Part shown: positions 26,303 to 36,370 of the stretch, piece by piece
How positions within the stretch are numbered: position 1 is the stretch's first letter
Layout of the letters: each line of letters begins with the position of its first letter
Source: Deefgea rivuli DSM 18356
GTDB taxonomy: Bacteria; Pseudomonadota; Gammaproteobacteria; Burkholderiales; Chitinibacteraceae
NCBI RefSeq assembly: GCF_000620145.1
Contig: NZ_JHVM01000013.1
Span: 82,808-146,807 of the forward strand
Direction: 5' to 3'
Length of the DNA stretch: 64,000 nucleotides
Translations under genes and position numbers: made by a program
The notes under the pieces: generated by a model
Database searches by the model: none
What the model was told of the DNA's origin: nothing
What the model saw: only the letters and a program-made list of their open reading frames with translations

Positions 26303-27346
26303 ATGGAAATCTCAGAACTCTTAGCCTTTTCGGTAAAGAATAAAGCATCCGACTTGCATCTTTCTGCGGGTTTGCCACCGATGATTCGGGTTCATGGCGA
26401 TGTGCGGCGGATTAATTTGCCTGCGATGGAGCATAAAGACGTACATGATATGGTGTACGACATCATGAATGATGGCCAGCGTAAAATTTACGAAGATACC
26501 TTAGAGTGCGATTTTTCTTTTGAAATTCCGAATTTAGCGCGTTTTCGGGTCAATGCTTTTGTGCAAAATCGCGGGGCTGGCGCTGTATTTCGGACGATTC
26601 CATCAAAAGTGCTGTCACTTGAAGAATTAGGCTGCCCGAAAGTCTTCCAAGATATTGCCCAAAATCCGCGTGGGTTGGTGTTGGTCACTGGGCCAACGGG
26701 CTCGGGTAAATCAACGACGCTAGCAGCAATGGTCAATTTCATTAATGATAATGAATATGGTCATATATTGACCGTTGAAGATCCGATTGAGTTTGTGCAT
26801 CAATCCAAAAAATGCTTAATTAATCAGCGCGAAGTCGGCCCGCATACCATGTCGTTTTCAAATGCACTACGTAGTGCTTTGCGTGAAGATCCTGATGTGA
26901 TTTTAGTGGGTGAAATGCGCGATTTGGAAACAATTCGTTTGGCGTTAACAGCGGCAGAAACTGGGCATTTGGTGTTTGGTACTTTGCATACGACGTCTGC
27001 CGCCAAAACAATTGACCGCGTGGTTGACGTTTTCCCCGCAGCAGAAAAAGAAATGGTTCGATCTATGCTTTCGGAATCATTACGCGCCGTGATTTCACAA
27101 ACCCTATTAAAAACCAAAGATGGGCAAGGCCGTGTCGCCGCGCATGAAATCATGATAGGGATTCCGGCGATTCGAAATTTGATCCGCGAGAATAAAATCG
27201 CCCAAATGTATTCGTCGATTCAAACGGGTTCGCAGTATGGTATGCAAACTTTGGATCAATGCCTGCAGAACTTGGTACAACGCAACATTGTTTCGATTGC
27301 TGATGCGCGTAGTAAAGCCGCGATTCCGGATAATTTTAAAGGCTAA
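26303..27346 (+). CDS. pilT: Type IV pilus retraction ATPase PilT
   Basis: 347 residues, a secretion-type hexameric ATPase. The PilT signatures are present: MEISELLAFSVKNKASDLHL at the N-terminus, Walker A GPTGSGKSTT, the Asp box ILTVEDPIEFVH, Walker B DVILVGEMRD, the His box and the retraction-specific AIRNLIRE motif. It depolymerises type IV pili, powering twitching motility and DNA uptake. It is followed by pilU and fimV on the same strand. Confidence 0.97.
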   Translation: MEISELLAFSVKNKASDLHLSAGLPPMIRVHGDVRRINLPAMEHKDVHDMVYDIMNDGQRKIYEDTLECDFSFEIPNLARFRVNAFVQNRGAGAVFRTIPSKVLSLEELGCPKVFQDIAQNPRGLVLVTGPTGSGKSTTLAAMVNFINDNEYGHILTVEDPIEFVHQSKKCLINQREVGPHTMSFSNALRSALREDPDVILVGEMRDLETIRLALTAAETGHLVFGTLHTTSAAKTIDRVVDVFPAAEKEMVRSMLSESLRAVISQTLLKTKDGQGRVAAHEIMIGIPAIRNLIRENKIAQMYSSIQTGSQYGMQTLDQCLQNLVQRNIVSIADARSKAAIPDNFKG

Positions 27347-27355
27347 GCCAGCACC

Positions 27356-27424
27356 ATGGAAACAGAATAAGCCGCATTGTTCATCCATGATTTGCTGCGC
27401 GATATGCGCGATGGGTGTGTTGAA
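27356..27424 (+). pseudogene. Decayed duplicate of the pilU 5' end
   Basis: Starting at ATG 27356, 47 of the first 55 bases match the first 55 bases of pilU (27478 onward) codon for codon, with the fifth codon changed from CAA to TAA. After about 69 bases the likeness fades. It lies between the pilT stop and pilU, so a short tandem duplication followed by decay is the simplest reading. Confidence 0.7.
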
Positions 27425-27477
27425 TTTAGGCCATAGCGGCTATTACAAATAGAAATAGTTTAAAAGGTAGCTAAGTG

Positions 27478-28614
27478 ATGGAAAAAGAACAAGCCGCCAA
27501 GTTTATGCATGATTTGCTGCGCCATATGCGCGGCAAAAATGCGTCGGATCTGTTTATTACGGTCGATTTCCCGCCTGCCATGAAAATTGATGGCCGTGTT
27601 ACGCCGGTGTCTAATCAACAGCTCACCGCGCAGCACACCAAAGAATTAGCACGAGCGATTATGAATGATCGCCAAGCTGAAGATTTCGAAGCGCATAAAG
27701 AATGTAATTTCGCAATTAGCCCTGGCACGATGGGGCGCTTTCGCGTGAATGCGTTTATGCAGCAAGGCCGAGTAGGGATGGTGCTGCGGACGATTAATTC
27801 AGAAATTCCGAAACTTGAGGATTTAAATCTGCCACCCGTGCTACGCGATATTGCGATGACTAAACGCGGCTTGGTGGTGTTTGTTGGCGGTACAGGCTCA
27901 GGGAAGTCGACTTCTTTGGCTGCCATGATTGGCCATCGCAACCAAAATGCTTATGACCACATCATCACGATTGAAGATCCAATCGAATATGTACATGAAC
28001 ACCGCAATTCAATTATCACGCAGCGTGAAGTAGGAGTGGATACCGACTCTTGGATGGCGGCGCTGAAAAATACTTTGCGCCAAGCACCTGACGTAATTTT
28101 GATTGGTGAGATTCGTGATCGCGAAACGATGGATTACGCGATTGCTTTTGCTGAAACGGGTCATCTTTGCATGGCAACTTTGCATGCTAACTCATCGAAT
28201 CAAGCCCTTGATCGGATTATTAACTTCTTCCCAGAAGAGCGTAGGTCACAGCTTTTGATGGACTTATCGTTGAATTTGAAAGCTTTTGTATCGCAACGTT
28301 TAGTGCCGCATTTATCCGGGAAAGGGCGCGTCGCTGCTGTTGAGGTGATGCTTAATTCTCCGTTGATTTCTGAATTGATTTTCAAAGGCGAAGTACACGA
28401 AATCAAAGAAATCATGAAAAAGTCCCGGGAGCTGGGCATGCAAACTTTTGATCAGTCTTTGTTTGATTTGTTTGAAGCGAATCGAATTAGTTACGAAGAT
28501 GCCTTGCGTAACGCTGACTCTGTCAATGATTTGCGCTTGCAAATTAAATTGAATGGCACGGAATCTAAAAATCGAGACGTTTTATCGGGATTGGAGCATC
28601 TTGATATTGTTTAA
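27478..28614 (+). CDS. pilU: PilT-like ATPase PilU
   Basis: 378 residues from ATG 27478 (AAAGG upstream; a GTG lies one codon earlier). It is homologous to PilT, with Walker A GGTGSGKSTS, ITIEDPIEYVHEH, DVILIGEIRDRE and the His box, plus the longer C-terminal extension typical of PilU (GMQTFDQSLFDLFEANRISY and onward). PilU assists PilT in pilus retraction under load. Confidence 0.96.
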   Translation: MEKEQAAKFMHDLLRHMRGKNASDLFITVDFPPAMKIDGRVTPVSNQQLTAQHTKELARAIMNDRQAEDFEAHKECNFAISPGTMGRFRVNAFMQQGRVGMVLRTINSEIPKLEDLNLPPVLRDIAMTKRGLVVFVGGTGSGKSTSLAAMIGHRNQNAYDHIITIEDPIEYVHEHRNSIITQREVGVDTDSWMAALKNTLRQAPDVILIGEIRDRETMDYAIAFAETGHLCMATLHANSSNQALDRIINFFPEERRSQLLMDLSLNLKAFVSQRLVPHLSGKGRVAAVEVMLNSPLISELIFKGEVHEIKEIMKKSRELGMQTFDQSLFDLFEANRISYEDALRNADSVNDLRLQIKLNGTESKNRDVLSGLEHLDIV

Positions 28615-28650
28615 TGACAAAGCATGTTTTAACGCAGCTATGAAGAAATA

Positions 28651-30798
28651 ATGATAAGAAAACGGCCTCACTCAATGCTTAAATCCCGTATGTTTCTGGC
28701 TGTTATGGCGACTTTGCTAGCCGCAGAGTCGTCTTCAGCCATGCTTGGCGATATTCGCGTGAATTCTGCTTTGGGCGAAAAATTTGATGCCAGCATTTCT
28801 GTCGCAGCGACCGACGAAGAGGAAATAAGCAGCAATTGTTTTCGTTTGGTCAGCCCACATGAGGATGATGAGCAAAATGTGTTACGCCGTGCCAAGCTGA
28901 TTTTTCAGCAAAATGGTGATGGTGGCCGTTTGCTGGTACATGGGCTTGATGCATTACAAGAGCCGGTGGTGAATGTATCGGTTAGAGTGAAATGCCCAGG
29001 CCAAGAAGATCGTGTTTTTCAGCGTGATTACAGCGTTTTACTCGACCCTCGTGAATACAAATCAGGGCAAAACCGTAAGCCCATTGAAACTCAGGCAAGC
29101 AATAAACAAAGCAAACGCAGTCTGCCACGATTAGGTACGGCATGGCTGACAGAAGAGGGCGATACTGTCGCCAATATTGCGAAACGTTACTACCCAACAG
29201 ATGAAACGCGGCGAGCAAAATTCATTGAAGGTATCTTTGATCTCAACCCCGATTTGCCGCAAGGCACATCGGCTCGCTTGGGCGGTGATTGGCGTCTGCA
29301 GTTGCCTTCGCCGATTGCTGCTACGTCAACCTTAGAGAATGCACCAACTCGTGTTGCACCGATGAGCCAACGCGAAGCTCTGCCTCGTTTGACTTTAGAT
29401 CCGGCTCCCCCAGTTGTTGCGATAGCGCCCACTGCGACTGATGAGTCAAGTGGTGATTTTCGGCTCCGCTTATCTCAGCCGAGTATAGATTTAACCCAAA
29501 AAAATAATCTGTCCCCAGAGGAAACATTACGCTTACGTGAGCGTTTATTGTCTTTAGAATCTGATGAGCAAGCAGCACAGATGCTGCAGCTCAAGTATCA
29601 AATTACTCAATTAGAAAAACAGCTTGGCAGTCTACGGGGTGGCGCGGCCAGTGCAGCGACTTCGTCATTAAGTGTTGAGGGTAAGCAGGATAGTGGCAGC
29701 AGTGGTTTTTCTTGGAAATGGCTCTACCTCGTGGCGCTGTTGGCGATTGCGAGTTTGCTGCTATTTTGGCGGCAGCGCATGATTCGTCGCCGATCTCAAG
29801 AAGAGCCTTATTCTATGCTGGGGATTTCGACCTTGCATGTTGGAAACCCGTATGGCGCAGCTGCAAGCCATAGGCCAACGACGAGCTTTAATAGCCAGTT
29901 TGCTTCACGCACCGGTGGTTTTGATCATGATGAAGTGGGCATCCCTATTCGCAATATGGATGAGGATGAGTGGCAAAATGAAGATATGGACGTGGTATCG
30001 CCAAATTCAGTTGCAGAAGAAGCACAACTTCTCATCGATCATGGTCTAACCAAACAAGCCATTAATTTACTGATGCACGAAGTTGCAGAACGACCGACTT
30101 CACTGGCTTTGTGGATGAAGCTGTTTGATGTGTTCCAGCAAAATAATATGGTTGATTTGTTTCAGGAGCGAGCCGTTGCATTTCGTTTGCAATTTTCTAG
30201 CGAAGCCCTGTGGCAGCAGGTTCAGGCGCTGGGTTTACAAATAGACCCAACAAACCCTTTGTATCAATCTGTTGATGCAATGTCTGATTTCAGTTTATTT
30301 GCTGAGCCAGAGCAGACTAAGGAAATCATCACCGACCGTAATTTGGCGCAGGCTTTGTACGATGATGTGGGGTTGACTGCTCCCTCTGTTGACGCGTCAC
30401 TTGAGCTAGTAGAAAGTGATGAGCTGGGTTTTGACATTGATTTTTCGCCACTGAATGATGAACCTATGGCTGAGGAGCAGGCGGATGAGGCTATTTTTGC
30501 CTCAATCCCTGAAGCATTTTCGCTTGACGAGGGGGAGCATTTCGCTGAGCCAGCATCGGCATCAACACTAGCCATTACACCAATAGCGACATCAGAAATA
30601 TCAGCGCTACCGATTGATGTGGCAGATTTTGCTTCTGATGATGAAACGCTGCAGCAAATTGCTAAGCTGATCACCGAGGGGCAACGACGCGAAGCTTTCG
30701 ATTATTTAGAAATCTTGCTTTACAAAGGGACGATGCCACAGCGATTAACAGCATCAAAGTGGCTAGATAAATTGCTCAGTAAATATGGTAAGCCTTAA
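28651..30798 (+). CDS. fimV: FimV-family pilus/cell-pole assembly protein
   Basis: 715 residues. A signal peptide (near residue 28, SSA-MLGDI) is followed by the FimV N-terminal domain (LGDIRVNSALGEKFDASISV region), a LysM-like peptidoglycan-binding segment (about 165-225, TVANIAKRYYP), a coiled coil with REALP-type Pro-rich spacer, one membrane helix (about 352-374), a long acidic cytoplasmic region and a C-terminal TPR-like FimV motif (about 675-712, AKLITEGQRREAFDYLEILL). It is shorter than the ~900-residue Pseudomonas protein. Co-orientation with pilT/pilU suggests a role in pilus function or polar organisation. Confidence 0.85.
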   Translation: MIRKRPHSMLKSRMFLAVMATLLAAESSSAMLGDIRVNSALGEKFDASISVAATDEEEISSNCFRLVSPHEDDEQNVLRRAKLIFQQNGDGGRLLVHGLDALQEPVVNVSVRVKCPGQEDRVFQRDYSVLLDPREYKSGQNRKPIETQASNKQSKRSLPRLGTAWLTEEGDTVANIAKRYYPTDETRRAKFIEGIFDLNPDLPQGTSARLGGDWRLQLPSPIAATSTLENAPTRVAPMSQREALPRLTLDPAPPVVAIAPTATDESSGDFRLRLSQPSIDLTQKNNLSPEETLRLRERLLSLESDEQAAQMLQLKYQITQLEKQLGSLRGGAASAATSSLSVEGKQDSGSSGFSWKWLYLVALLAIASLLLFWRQRMIRRRSQEEPYSMLGISTLHVGNPYGAAASHRPTTSFNSQFASRTGGFDHDEVGIPIRNMDEDEWQNEDMDVVSPNSVAEEAQLLIDHGLTKQAINLLMHEVAERPTSLALWMKLFDVFQQNNMVDLFQERAVAFRLQFSSEALWQQVQALGLQIDPTNPLYQSVDAMSDFSLFAEPEQTKEIITDRNLAQALYDDVGLTAPSVDASLELVESDELGFDIDFSPLNDEPMAEEQADEAIFASIPEAFSLDEGEHFAEPASASTLAITPIATSEISALPIDVADFASDDETLQQIAKLITEGQRREAFDYLEILLYKGTMPQRLTASKWLDKLLSKYGKP

Positions 30799-30822
30799 AT
30801 TCTTGTATTTGTTCATGAAAAC

Positions 30823-30854
30823 AGTCCACTTTATTTTAAAGTGGACTTTTTTTT
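30823..30854 (+). terminator. Intrinsic terminator after fimV
   Basis: A 10-bp perfect stem AGTCCACTTT/AAAGTGGACT with a 5-base loop and eight T. It ends the pilT-pilU-fimV unit. Confidence 0.9.
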
Positions 30855-30997
30855 ATGGTTTGAGATGAGTGCTGCGTGATTTTGTTTCACATCCCAATGT
30901 TATGCACTGTTTTTGTGATGGTATCTAGTTAGCTCAAGTTTATTTGAGGGTAAGTCAATATAACTCCCTGATTAGCGTGCCATTTCAGCTACGCACC

Positions 30998-31080
30998 GCA
31001 GGAGCGGACTTGCCCGCGAAAGCAAGGGTGATACGAAAGTGAATATCAAATAGTGTCTTCGTGGGTAAGTCCACTCCTGC
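30998..31080. repeat. REP-like doublet (GGAGCGGACTTGCCCGCGAA type)
   Basis: GCAGGAGCGGACTTGCCC... at 30998-31020 and its near-perfect inverse at 31058-31080 form a paired element with a 37-base middle. The core resembles REP sequences common in Pseudomonas genomes. It lies in the 394-base gap between fimV and the chemoreceptor gene. Confidence 0.7.
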
Positions 31081-31124
31081 AAATGCAAAATGTCGATTTG
31101 CTGAGATAGCAGGCTAATTAATGT

Positions 31125-31152
31125 AAAAAAAGCTGCCAGTAACTGGCAGCTT
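31125..31152 (-). terminator. Intrinsic terminator after chemoreceptor gene
   Basis: Minus strand: 11-bp perfect stem AAGCTGCCAGT/ACTGGCAGCTT with a one-base spacer (effective loop formed by the inner pairs) and a T7 tail. Confidence 0.8.
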
Positions 31153-31192
31153 GGGGTTTTCTGGAGTACAGCTTCGGCTTGTGTTCGGCAAA

Positions 31193-33076
31193 TTAGAGCT
31201 TGAAATTGCCGAAGAGCTGGCGCAAGAAGACGGCCAGATCAGTGAGCTGATGCACTGCGCCAGTGGCTCGGTGCAGCGCGGCATCGGATTGCTGCATTTG
31301 ATTGGTGATGTTTTCTGCGCTTTGTGCCATTGCGGTAGTGGCATCTTGTTGTTCTTTGGTTGAGTGGGCAATCTCACCAATTTTGACCATCACCGTGTGC
31401 ATGTTCTCACGAATATGGGCGATTTTCTCGGCGGCAGATTCAGACAGCGCAACGCCACTTTGCACAGTCGTGATGGTCGATTGCATATTGGCGACGGCGG
31501 CATCTGTTTCATGGCGAATGCCGTCAATCATCCCAGTAATTTCTACTGTGGCTTGACCTGTACGCTCTGCCAATTTGCGAACTTCATCCGCAACGACAGC
31601 AAAGCCGCGCCCTTGCTCGCCCGCTCGTGCGGCTTCAATTGCGGCATTGAGCGCCAAAAGATTGGTTTGATCGGCAATCTCTTTGATCACGCGAATAATG
31701 CCGCTGATATCTTGTGATCGCTGATTTAGGCTATTGAGTAAGCTGGCTAATCCTTCTACTTCAGTCGCTGATTTGCTAACTTCTTTTGCTACTTCGCGTA
31801 CCGTTGATGCAGATTCTCCTGATAGTGCCCCAGTGCTAGTAACGAGTTGATTGGCGTCATTGGAATTGTCGGCAATGTGGCTGATGCTGACGGTGATTTC
31901 CTCTATCGTTGCTGCGTTGGCCGCCGCTAGATCAGAAAGTAGCGCTGAATCGTTGGCAAGTTGCTGCAATACGCTATTAATGTCGGTCACGCCGTGGGTG
32001 AGGTTTTCTGTCTCTTTGCGAATATCAATAAACATGGTGCGAAGCTGGCCGGTAAATTGATTAAACGCGACGGCCATTTGGGCAATTTCATCGTTGCCAC
32101 GAATATCCAGAGTTCGCGTCAAATCTCCGCCGCCATTAGCAATTTGCTGCATACGGTCACGCATCACTCGCAGATTCGCGAGCATTTTGCTAACTAACAT
32201 ACTCGACAATGGAATCAGAACGACAAGCAAACCAATCAATGCGACAAAAGCAATAATGAGCAATTGATTAAGCGGTGCAAGTGCAATATTTTTATCAATC
32301 ACAAACATCAAATACATATCCGAGCCTTCAATCGACTGGATATACACAAGCCGCGATTTATCATCGAGTTGTACGGTATTCAGAGTTCTTTCGCCAGCGT
32401 ATTTCTCGAGTAATTCGACGGATAAATCGGGAGTCACTTCGTTGATGGATTTCTGGATGTAAGCCTGATTGCTATGGACTAGCACTTTGCCATCTTTCCC
32501 CAGCAGCACGGCATAGCCTTCGCCGGTTAACTTGATATTGAGGACGTCTTTGACAATATCATCAAGCATGATGTCGGTACCGACCACGCCAGCAAGCACG
32601 CCGTTGCTTTCTACTGGCGAGGCAAATGACATAGTGAGGCGCTTACTCCCTGCATCAACATACGGTGCAGTTAGAATGGTGCGCTTTTCTGCGACGGCTT
32701 GTTGATACCAAGGACGGCTCGTTGGATCGTAACCTGCGGGCAGCCCCAGCTCTCGGCTGGTAATCATTTGTTTATCAGCAGTACCAAAATAGGCTGAATC
32801 AAATTTGGCACTTTTTGCGCCCTGTACCAAGGCCGGCATTGGATCGGTGGCACTACCCAGCGCAGTGGCCATTGAGGTGACGATCATTTTATGACCGTCA
32901 ACCCAGTTGCGTAAGGTGACGTTATAGCCAGAAGCGGTACCGGAAATCTCATTTTGCAATGAATCCAGCATCACGCCGCGCATTTTGAAATAACCACCTA
33001 AGGAAATTAAGCCGATTGTGATTAACAATAAGAGCGCAATAAAAGCGATCAATTTATTGCGGAGCGAGTTAAACAT
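31193..33076 (-). CDS. Methyl-accepting chemotaxis protein with dCache sensor
   Basis: 627 residues. A first membrane helix (about 9-30), a periplasmic dCache-type sensor (about 35-275; the region [21 protein letters not shown] is typical and often binds amino acids or organic acids), a second membrane helix (about 278-302), HAMP, and the signalling hairpin with the tip [20 protein letters not shown]. No C-terminal CheR/CheB tether pentapeptide is present. GAGG precedes ATG 33074-33076. The ligand is not assignable from sequence alone. Confidence 0.93.
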   Translation of the reverse strand: MFNSLRNKLIAFIALLLLITIGLISLGGYFKMRGVMLDSLQNEISGTASGYNVTLRNWVDGHKMIVTSMATALGSATDPMPALVQGAKSAKFDSAYFGTADKQMITSRELGLPAGYDPTSRPWYQQAVAEKRTILTAPYVDAGSKRLTMSFASPVESNGVLAGVVGTDIMLDDIVKDVLNIKLTGEGYAVLLGKDGKVLVHSNQAYIQKSINEVTPDLSVELLEKYAGERTLNTVQLDDKSRLVYIQSIEGSDMYLMFVIDKNIALAPLNQLLIIAFVALIGLLVVLIPLSSMLVSKMLANLRVMRDRMQQIANGGGDLTRTLDIRGNDEIAQMAVAFNQFTGQLRTMFIDIRKETENLTHGVTDINSVLQQLANDSALLSDLAAANAATIEEITVSISHIADNSNDANQLVTSTGALSGESASTVREVAKEVSKSATEVEGLASLLNSLNQRSQDISGIIRVIKEIADQTNLLALNAAIEAARAGEQGRGFAVVADEVRKLAERTGQATVEITGMIDGIRHETDAAVANMQSTITTVQSGVALSESAAEKIAHIRENMHTVMVKIGEIAHSTKEQQDATTAMAQSAENITNQMQQSDAALHRATGAVHQLTDLAVFLRQLFGNFKL

Positions 33077-33186
33077 GGCGTGCCTCGATAATGTCAGTTG
33101 AGCTTTGGATAAGAATAGATATTATCGGCAAGAAAACCCAAATCTTTTCCAATGACACTCGTATAAACGTCATATTTCTCGTTTTC

Positions 33187-35388
33187 TTATAACCTCGATA
33201 CGCGAATCACACCCTGAACATCTTTAAGGCGAACAAATACTTTTTGTAATTGCTCACTGTCTTTAATTTCAATCGTAAAACGCATTTGTGATCGCGCATC
33301 TTTGTTTTGTGTATTCACAGCCGTCACATTGATTTTATCTCGCACCATCACGTCCGACACATCGCGCAGCATGCTTGGGCGTTCTAGCGTTTCGACTAAA
33401 ATATCGACTGAAAATACATGCCCGATAGATTGGCCCCAATCGGCTTTAATCAGGCGTTCTGGGGCGGTTGCTGCTAGATGTTTGAGTGCAGTGCAATCGG
33501 AGCGGTGAATTGAAATTCCCCGACCTTTGGTAACAAAGCCCATGACTTGATCGGGCGGCACGGGTTTGCAGCATTTGGCGAGCATCGTCATTAATTTATC
33601 GATGCCTTCGATCAAAATACCTTCGCCATTTTGTTTGGCGCGGGCGGTTTTGACGAAGTCTTCGGGCTCATCCGGTACTTCAACGGGAGCAAGCGATTCA
33701 TTAAAGGCAATCGATAGCGCGCGCAGTGAGCATTCACCTTGACCCAGTGCAGCAAAAACGTCTTCGATATTTTTGTAGCCGAGTTTTTGCGCAATCAGCT
33801 CGTGGCTGATGTTGTTCGCGCCGGCGCGCGATGATTCTTTGTCAAACAGCGTACGCCCCGCTTCGATGGCAACATCAAGATGCTGCTGACGTACCCAATG
33901 GCGAATTTTTTGCTGTGCACGGTGGCTTTTGACATAACCTTGGTGCAGCCAATCAAGGCTAGGTCCACCTTCTTTGGCGGCTAAAATCTCAACGCGTTGA
34001 CCATTTTCGAGTGGCGTTCCCAGTGGCACAATCGCGCCATTCACTTTCGCGCCTCGGCAACGATGCCCCAGATCGGTATGTAAATTATAAGCAAAGTCGA
34101 CTGCCGTACTGCCTTTGGGCAGTGAAATCACTCGGCCTGCGGGTGTCAGCACATAAATCGTGTCGTCAAACAGTTCGGCTTTAAATGCATCGGAGAAATC
34201 AGTTTCATTGGCAATATCCTCGCGCCAATCGAGTAGCTGGCGCAGCCAAGCAATTTTTTCTTCGTAGCGCGAGTCGCCTTTGCCGCCTTCCTTGTAGCGC
34301 CAATGCGCTGCGACGCCAAATTCGGCGTGTTCGTGCATATCGAAAGTACGGATTTGCACTTCAACCGCTTTATCATTCGGGCCTATCACAGCAGTATGCA
34401 GCGAGCGATAAAAATTGCCTTTTGGCTGCGCGATATAATCGTCAAATTCGCCAGGAATCGGTTGCCATAAGTTATGCACGATGCCGAGCACCGTATAGCA
34501 ATCCTTCACATCGTCGACCAAGACCCGCACCGCGCGAATGTCGTACAGCTCAGAAAAATCGAGCTTCTTTTTCTGCATCTTTTTCCAGATGCTATAGATG
34601 TGTTTGGGCCGCCCCATCAAATCGACGTGGGTGACGCCAGCCAGCGCGAGTTCGCTACGTAGTTTGGCAATAACATCACCAATGAACTGCTCGCGATCAA
34701 CGCGGCGCTCATCAAGTAATTTAGCGATTTTTTTATAAGTTTCGGTATGCAAATAACGGAAACCTAAGTCTTCTAGTTCCCATTTAATCTGCCAAACACC
34801 CAAGCGATTGGCTAAAGGCGCAAATAAATCCAAGGTTTCGCGCGCAATAATGCGGCGTTGTTCTTCGGGGATATTGGCAAGGCTGTGCATGGTTTGCGTG
34901 CGCCACGCGAGTTTAATCAGTACCGCGCGAATATCCTCGACCATCGCCAATAGCATTTTGCGCTGCGCTTCCACTTGCTGCGCGTAATCATCGATCTTGC
35001 CGCGTTGTGGTTGTGCGAGTTGTCGCAACTGCCGCACTTTTAAAATCCCATCAACGAGAGCGGTGACGGTACTGCCAAAACGTTTATTGATTTGTTCTGC
35101 GGCGTTGTTGAGTTTATCCGGCGCACAAAATAGCAGTGCAGCAATGACCGCGTTGGCGTCCATGCGCAAATCGGCAACAATCGACGCGCTGGCGACTGCG
35201 TGCAGAAAGAGTGAAGTTTGCGTATCTGGATTCAGTGCATTGCCGTACAACTCGGCCGCCCAGTCGAGCGCCTCGCGCAGGCGCGTAATATCCTGCGGCG
35301 GATAGCGCTCAGAAAGGGCGAGTAGCCAACGATCTGGATCGGCTGCTTCGGCGATGGACTGGGCGAGCGGGCGGGTAACGGCAACCAT
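33187..35388 (-). CDS. relA: (p)ppGpp synthetase RelA
   Basis: 733 residues: an N-terminal HD-like domain without the HDxxED hydrolase residues (LLFCAPDKLN at that place), a RelA/SpoT synthetase domain with ELYDIRAVRV and the EFDDYIAQPKGN region (EFDD fits the RelA-type EXDD signature rather than RXKD), HAEFGVAAHWRYKEG, a TGS domain (DTIYVLTPAGRVISLPKGST), a Cys/His zinc-finger-like region (AKCCKPVPPD), and a C-terminal ACT domain. It is therefore expected to make but not hydrolyse (p)ppGpp on stalled ribosomes. No good ribosome site precedes the start. Confidence 0.95.
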   Translation of the reverse strand: MVAVTRPLAQSIAEAADPDRWLLALSERYPPQDITRLREALDWAAELYGNALNPDTQTSLFLHAVASASIVADLRMDANAVIAALLFCAPDKLNNAAEQINKRFGSTVTALVDGILKVRQLRQLAQPQRGKIDDYAQQVEAQRKMLLAMVEDIRAVLIKLAWRTQTMHSLANIPEEQRRIIARETLDLFAPLANRLGVWQIKWELEDLGFRYLHTETYKKIAKLLDERRVDREQFIGDVIAKLRSELALAGVTHVDLMGRPKHIYSIWKKMQKKKLDFSELYDIRAVRVLVDDVKDCYTVLGIVHNLWQPIPGEFDDYIAQPKGNFYRSLHTAVIGPNDKAVEVQIRTFDMHEHAEFGVAAHWRYKEGGKGDSRYEEKIAWLRQLLDWREDIANETDFSDAFKAELFDDTIYVLTPAGRVISLPKGSTAVDFAYNLHTDLGHRCRGAKVNGAIVPLGTPLENGQRVEILAAKEGGPSLDWLHQGYVKSHRAQQKIRHWVRQQHLDVAIEAGRTLFDKESSRAGANNISHELIAQKLGYKNIEDVFAALGQGECSLRALSIAFNESLAPVEVPDEPEDFVKTARAKQNGEGILIEGIDKLMTMLAKCCKPVPPDQVMGFVTKGRGISIHRSDCTALKHLAATAPERLIKADWGQSIGHVFSVDILVETLERPSMLRDVSDVMVRDKINVTAVNTQNKDARSQMRFTIEIKDSEQLQKVFVRLKDVQGVIRVSRL

Positions 35389-35480
35389 GATTTTCTATTT
35401 ATCTATTTGCTGAAGCGAATAATTGAATTTTGCGTTAATAATTCGGTCTGTCATAGCTAAATCAACGAGAAACCCGCCGA

Positions 35481-36032
35481 ATGCCCCGCAAATATTTACG
35501 TCGCTGCTTACCAGATCATCAAAGCATGCTGAAAAACCGCTTTCTACGTCGGTTTGCACATTGGTTTGAGCATCCAAATTTATTTCATTTAAATCGAAAA
35601 TCAGTTGCGGGCGGCTTGGCTGTGGGGATGATTGGTGGATTGATACCTGGCCCATTGCAGGTGATTACCTCGGCCATTTTATGCCTGATTTTTCGTGTCA
35701 ATTTACCCGTTGCGATTTTGGGTACGTTTTATACGAATCCATTAACGATTGCACCGATCTATTGGCTGGCGTATCAGCTTGGGGTGTGGGTAACGGGAAC
35801 GAATGGGGTGGTGAGCACTGCGATCCCCTCGTTTTCCGATGCTTCGCTGATGCAGTGGATGGGGGCGATGTGGCGGTGGGCGGAATCCCTTGGTGCGCCA
35901 TTACTCATTGGCTTGCCTTTGTTGGCTGGTTTGCTCGCGGTAATCGCGTATTTTTCAGTGCATCTTGGCTGGCGCCTGTGGGTGTATTGGTCGCTGTGGC
36001 AGCGCAGGAAACGCTACGGTAACGATACCTAA
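35481..36032 (+). CDS. DUF2062 domain membrane protein
   Basis: 183 residues. After a basic N-terminus there are three or so membrane helices with the DUF2062 pattern GGLAVGMIGGLIPGPLQV and FYTNPLTIAPIYWLAYQLG. The family is conserved and of unknown function. It is divergent from relA across 92 bases. The exact start is uncertain because no ribosome site is evident; ATG 35496+ codons inside (MLKNRF) are an alternative. Confidence 0.88.
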   Translation: MPRKYLRRCLPDHQSMLKNRFLRRFAHWFEHPNLFHLNRKSVAGGLAVGMIGGLIPGPLQVITSAILCLIFRVNLPVAILGTFYTNPLTIAPIYWLAYQLGVWVTGTNGVVSTAIPSFSDASLMQWMGAMWRWAESLGAPLLIGLPLLAGLLAVIAYFSVHLGWRLWVYWSLWQRRKRYGNDT

Positions 36033-36044
36033 TTAAAGGGGGCG

Positions 36045-36304
36045 ATGTTCAGATTAGGTGTTGATGCTATGCCAGCGCTCGTTGAGCTGGGGCTTAAAAA
36101 TCCCGTCTAAGCGCACCGAGTGAGGGCGAGAGACAAACAGTTTTATCGTTTGGCTCACGACTGATCGAGGGCATCGGGGATCGATGCGCGCCCGGGTCGC
36201 CTTTCTTTGCTTCTTTCTTTGGCGAAGCAAAGAAAGAAGTCCCCGCCGCGGATTGCGACTGTAAAACACCGTGCCGCAGGCACTTAAAACCATCAACACG
36301 TAAT
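36045..36304. repeat. MITE-like dispersed repeat, copy 2 (inverted)
   Basis: The reverse complement of the element at 4112-4295, sharing ATGTTCAGATT at one end, CTCGTTGAGCTGGGGCTTAA, the CTTTCTTTGCTTC/GAAGCAAAGAAAG palindrome and GTGCCGCAGGCAC. It carries about 90 extra bases (36115-36195) absent from copy 1. It fills the gap between the DUF2062 gene and the diguanylate cyclase gene. Confidence 0.75.
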
Positions 36305-36370
36305 AAGGGGCGATTAAAAAGACACAACTCAGCCAAGTAATGCTCAGCATATCGAGCGTTGATGCAGTGA

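Noticed and set aside
36054..36350. Lys/Arg-rich frames in the MITE-like element
   Set aside because: They are translations of the palindromic repeat and recur wherever the repeat does.
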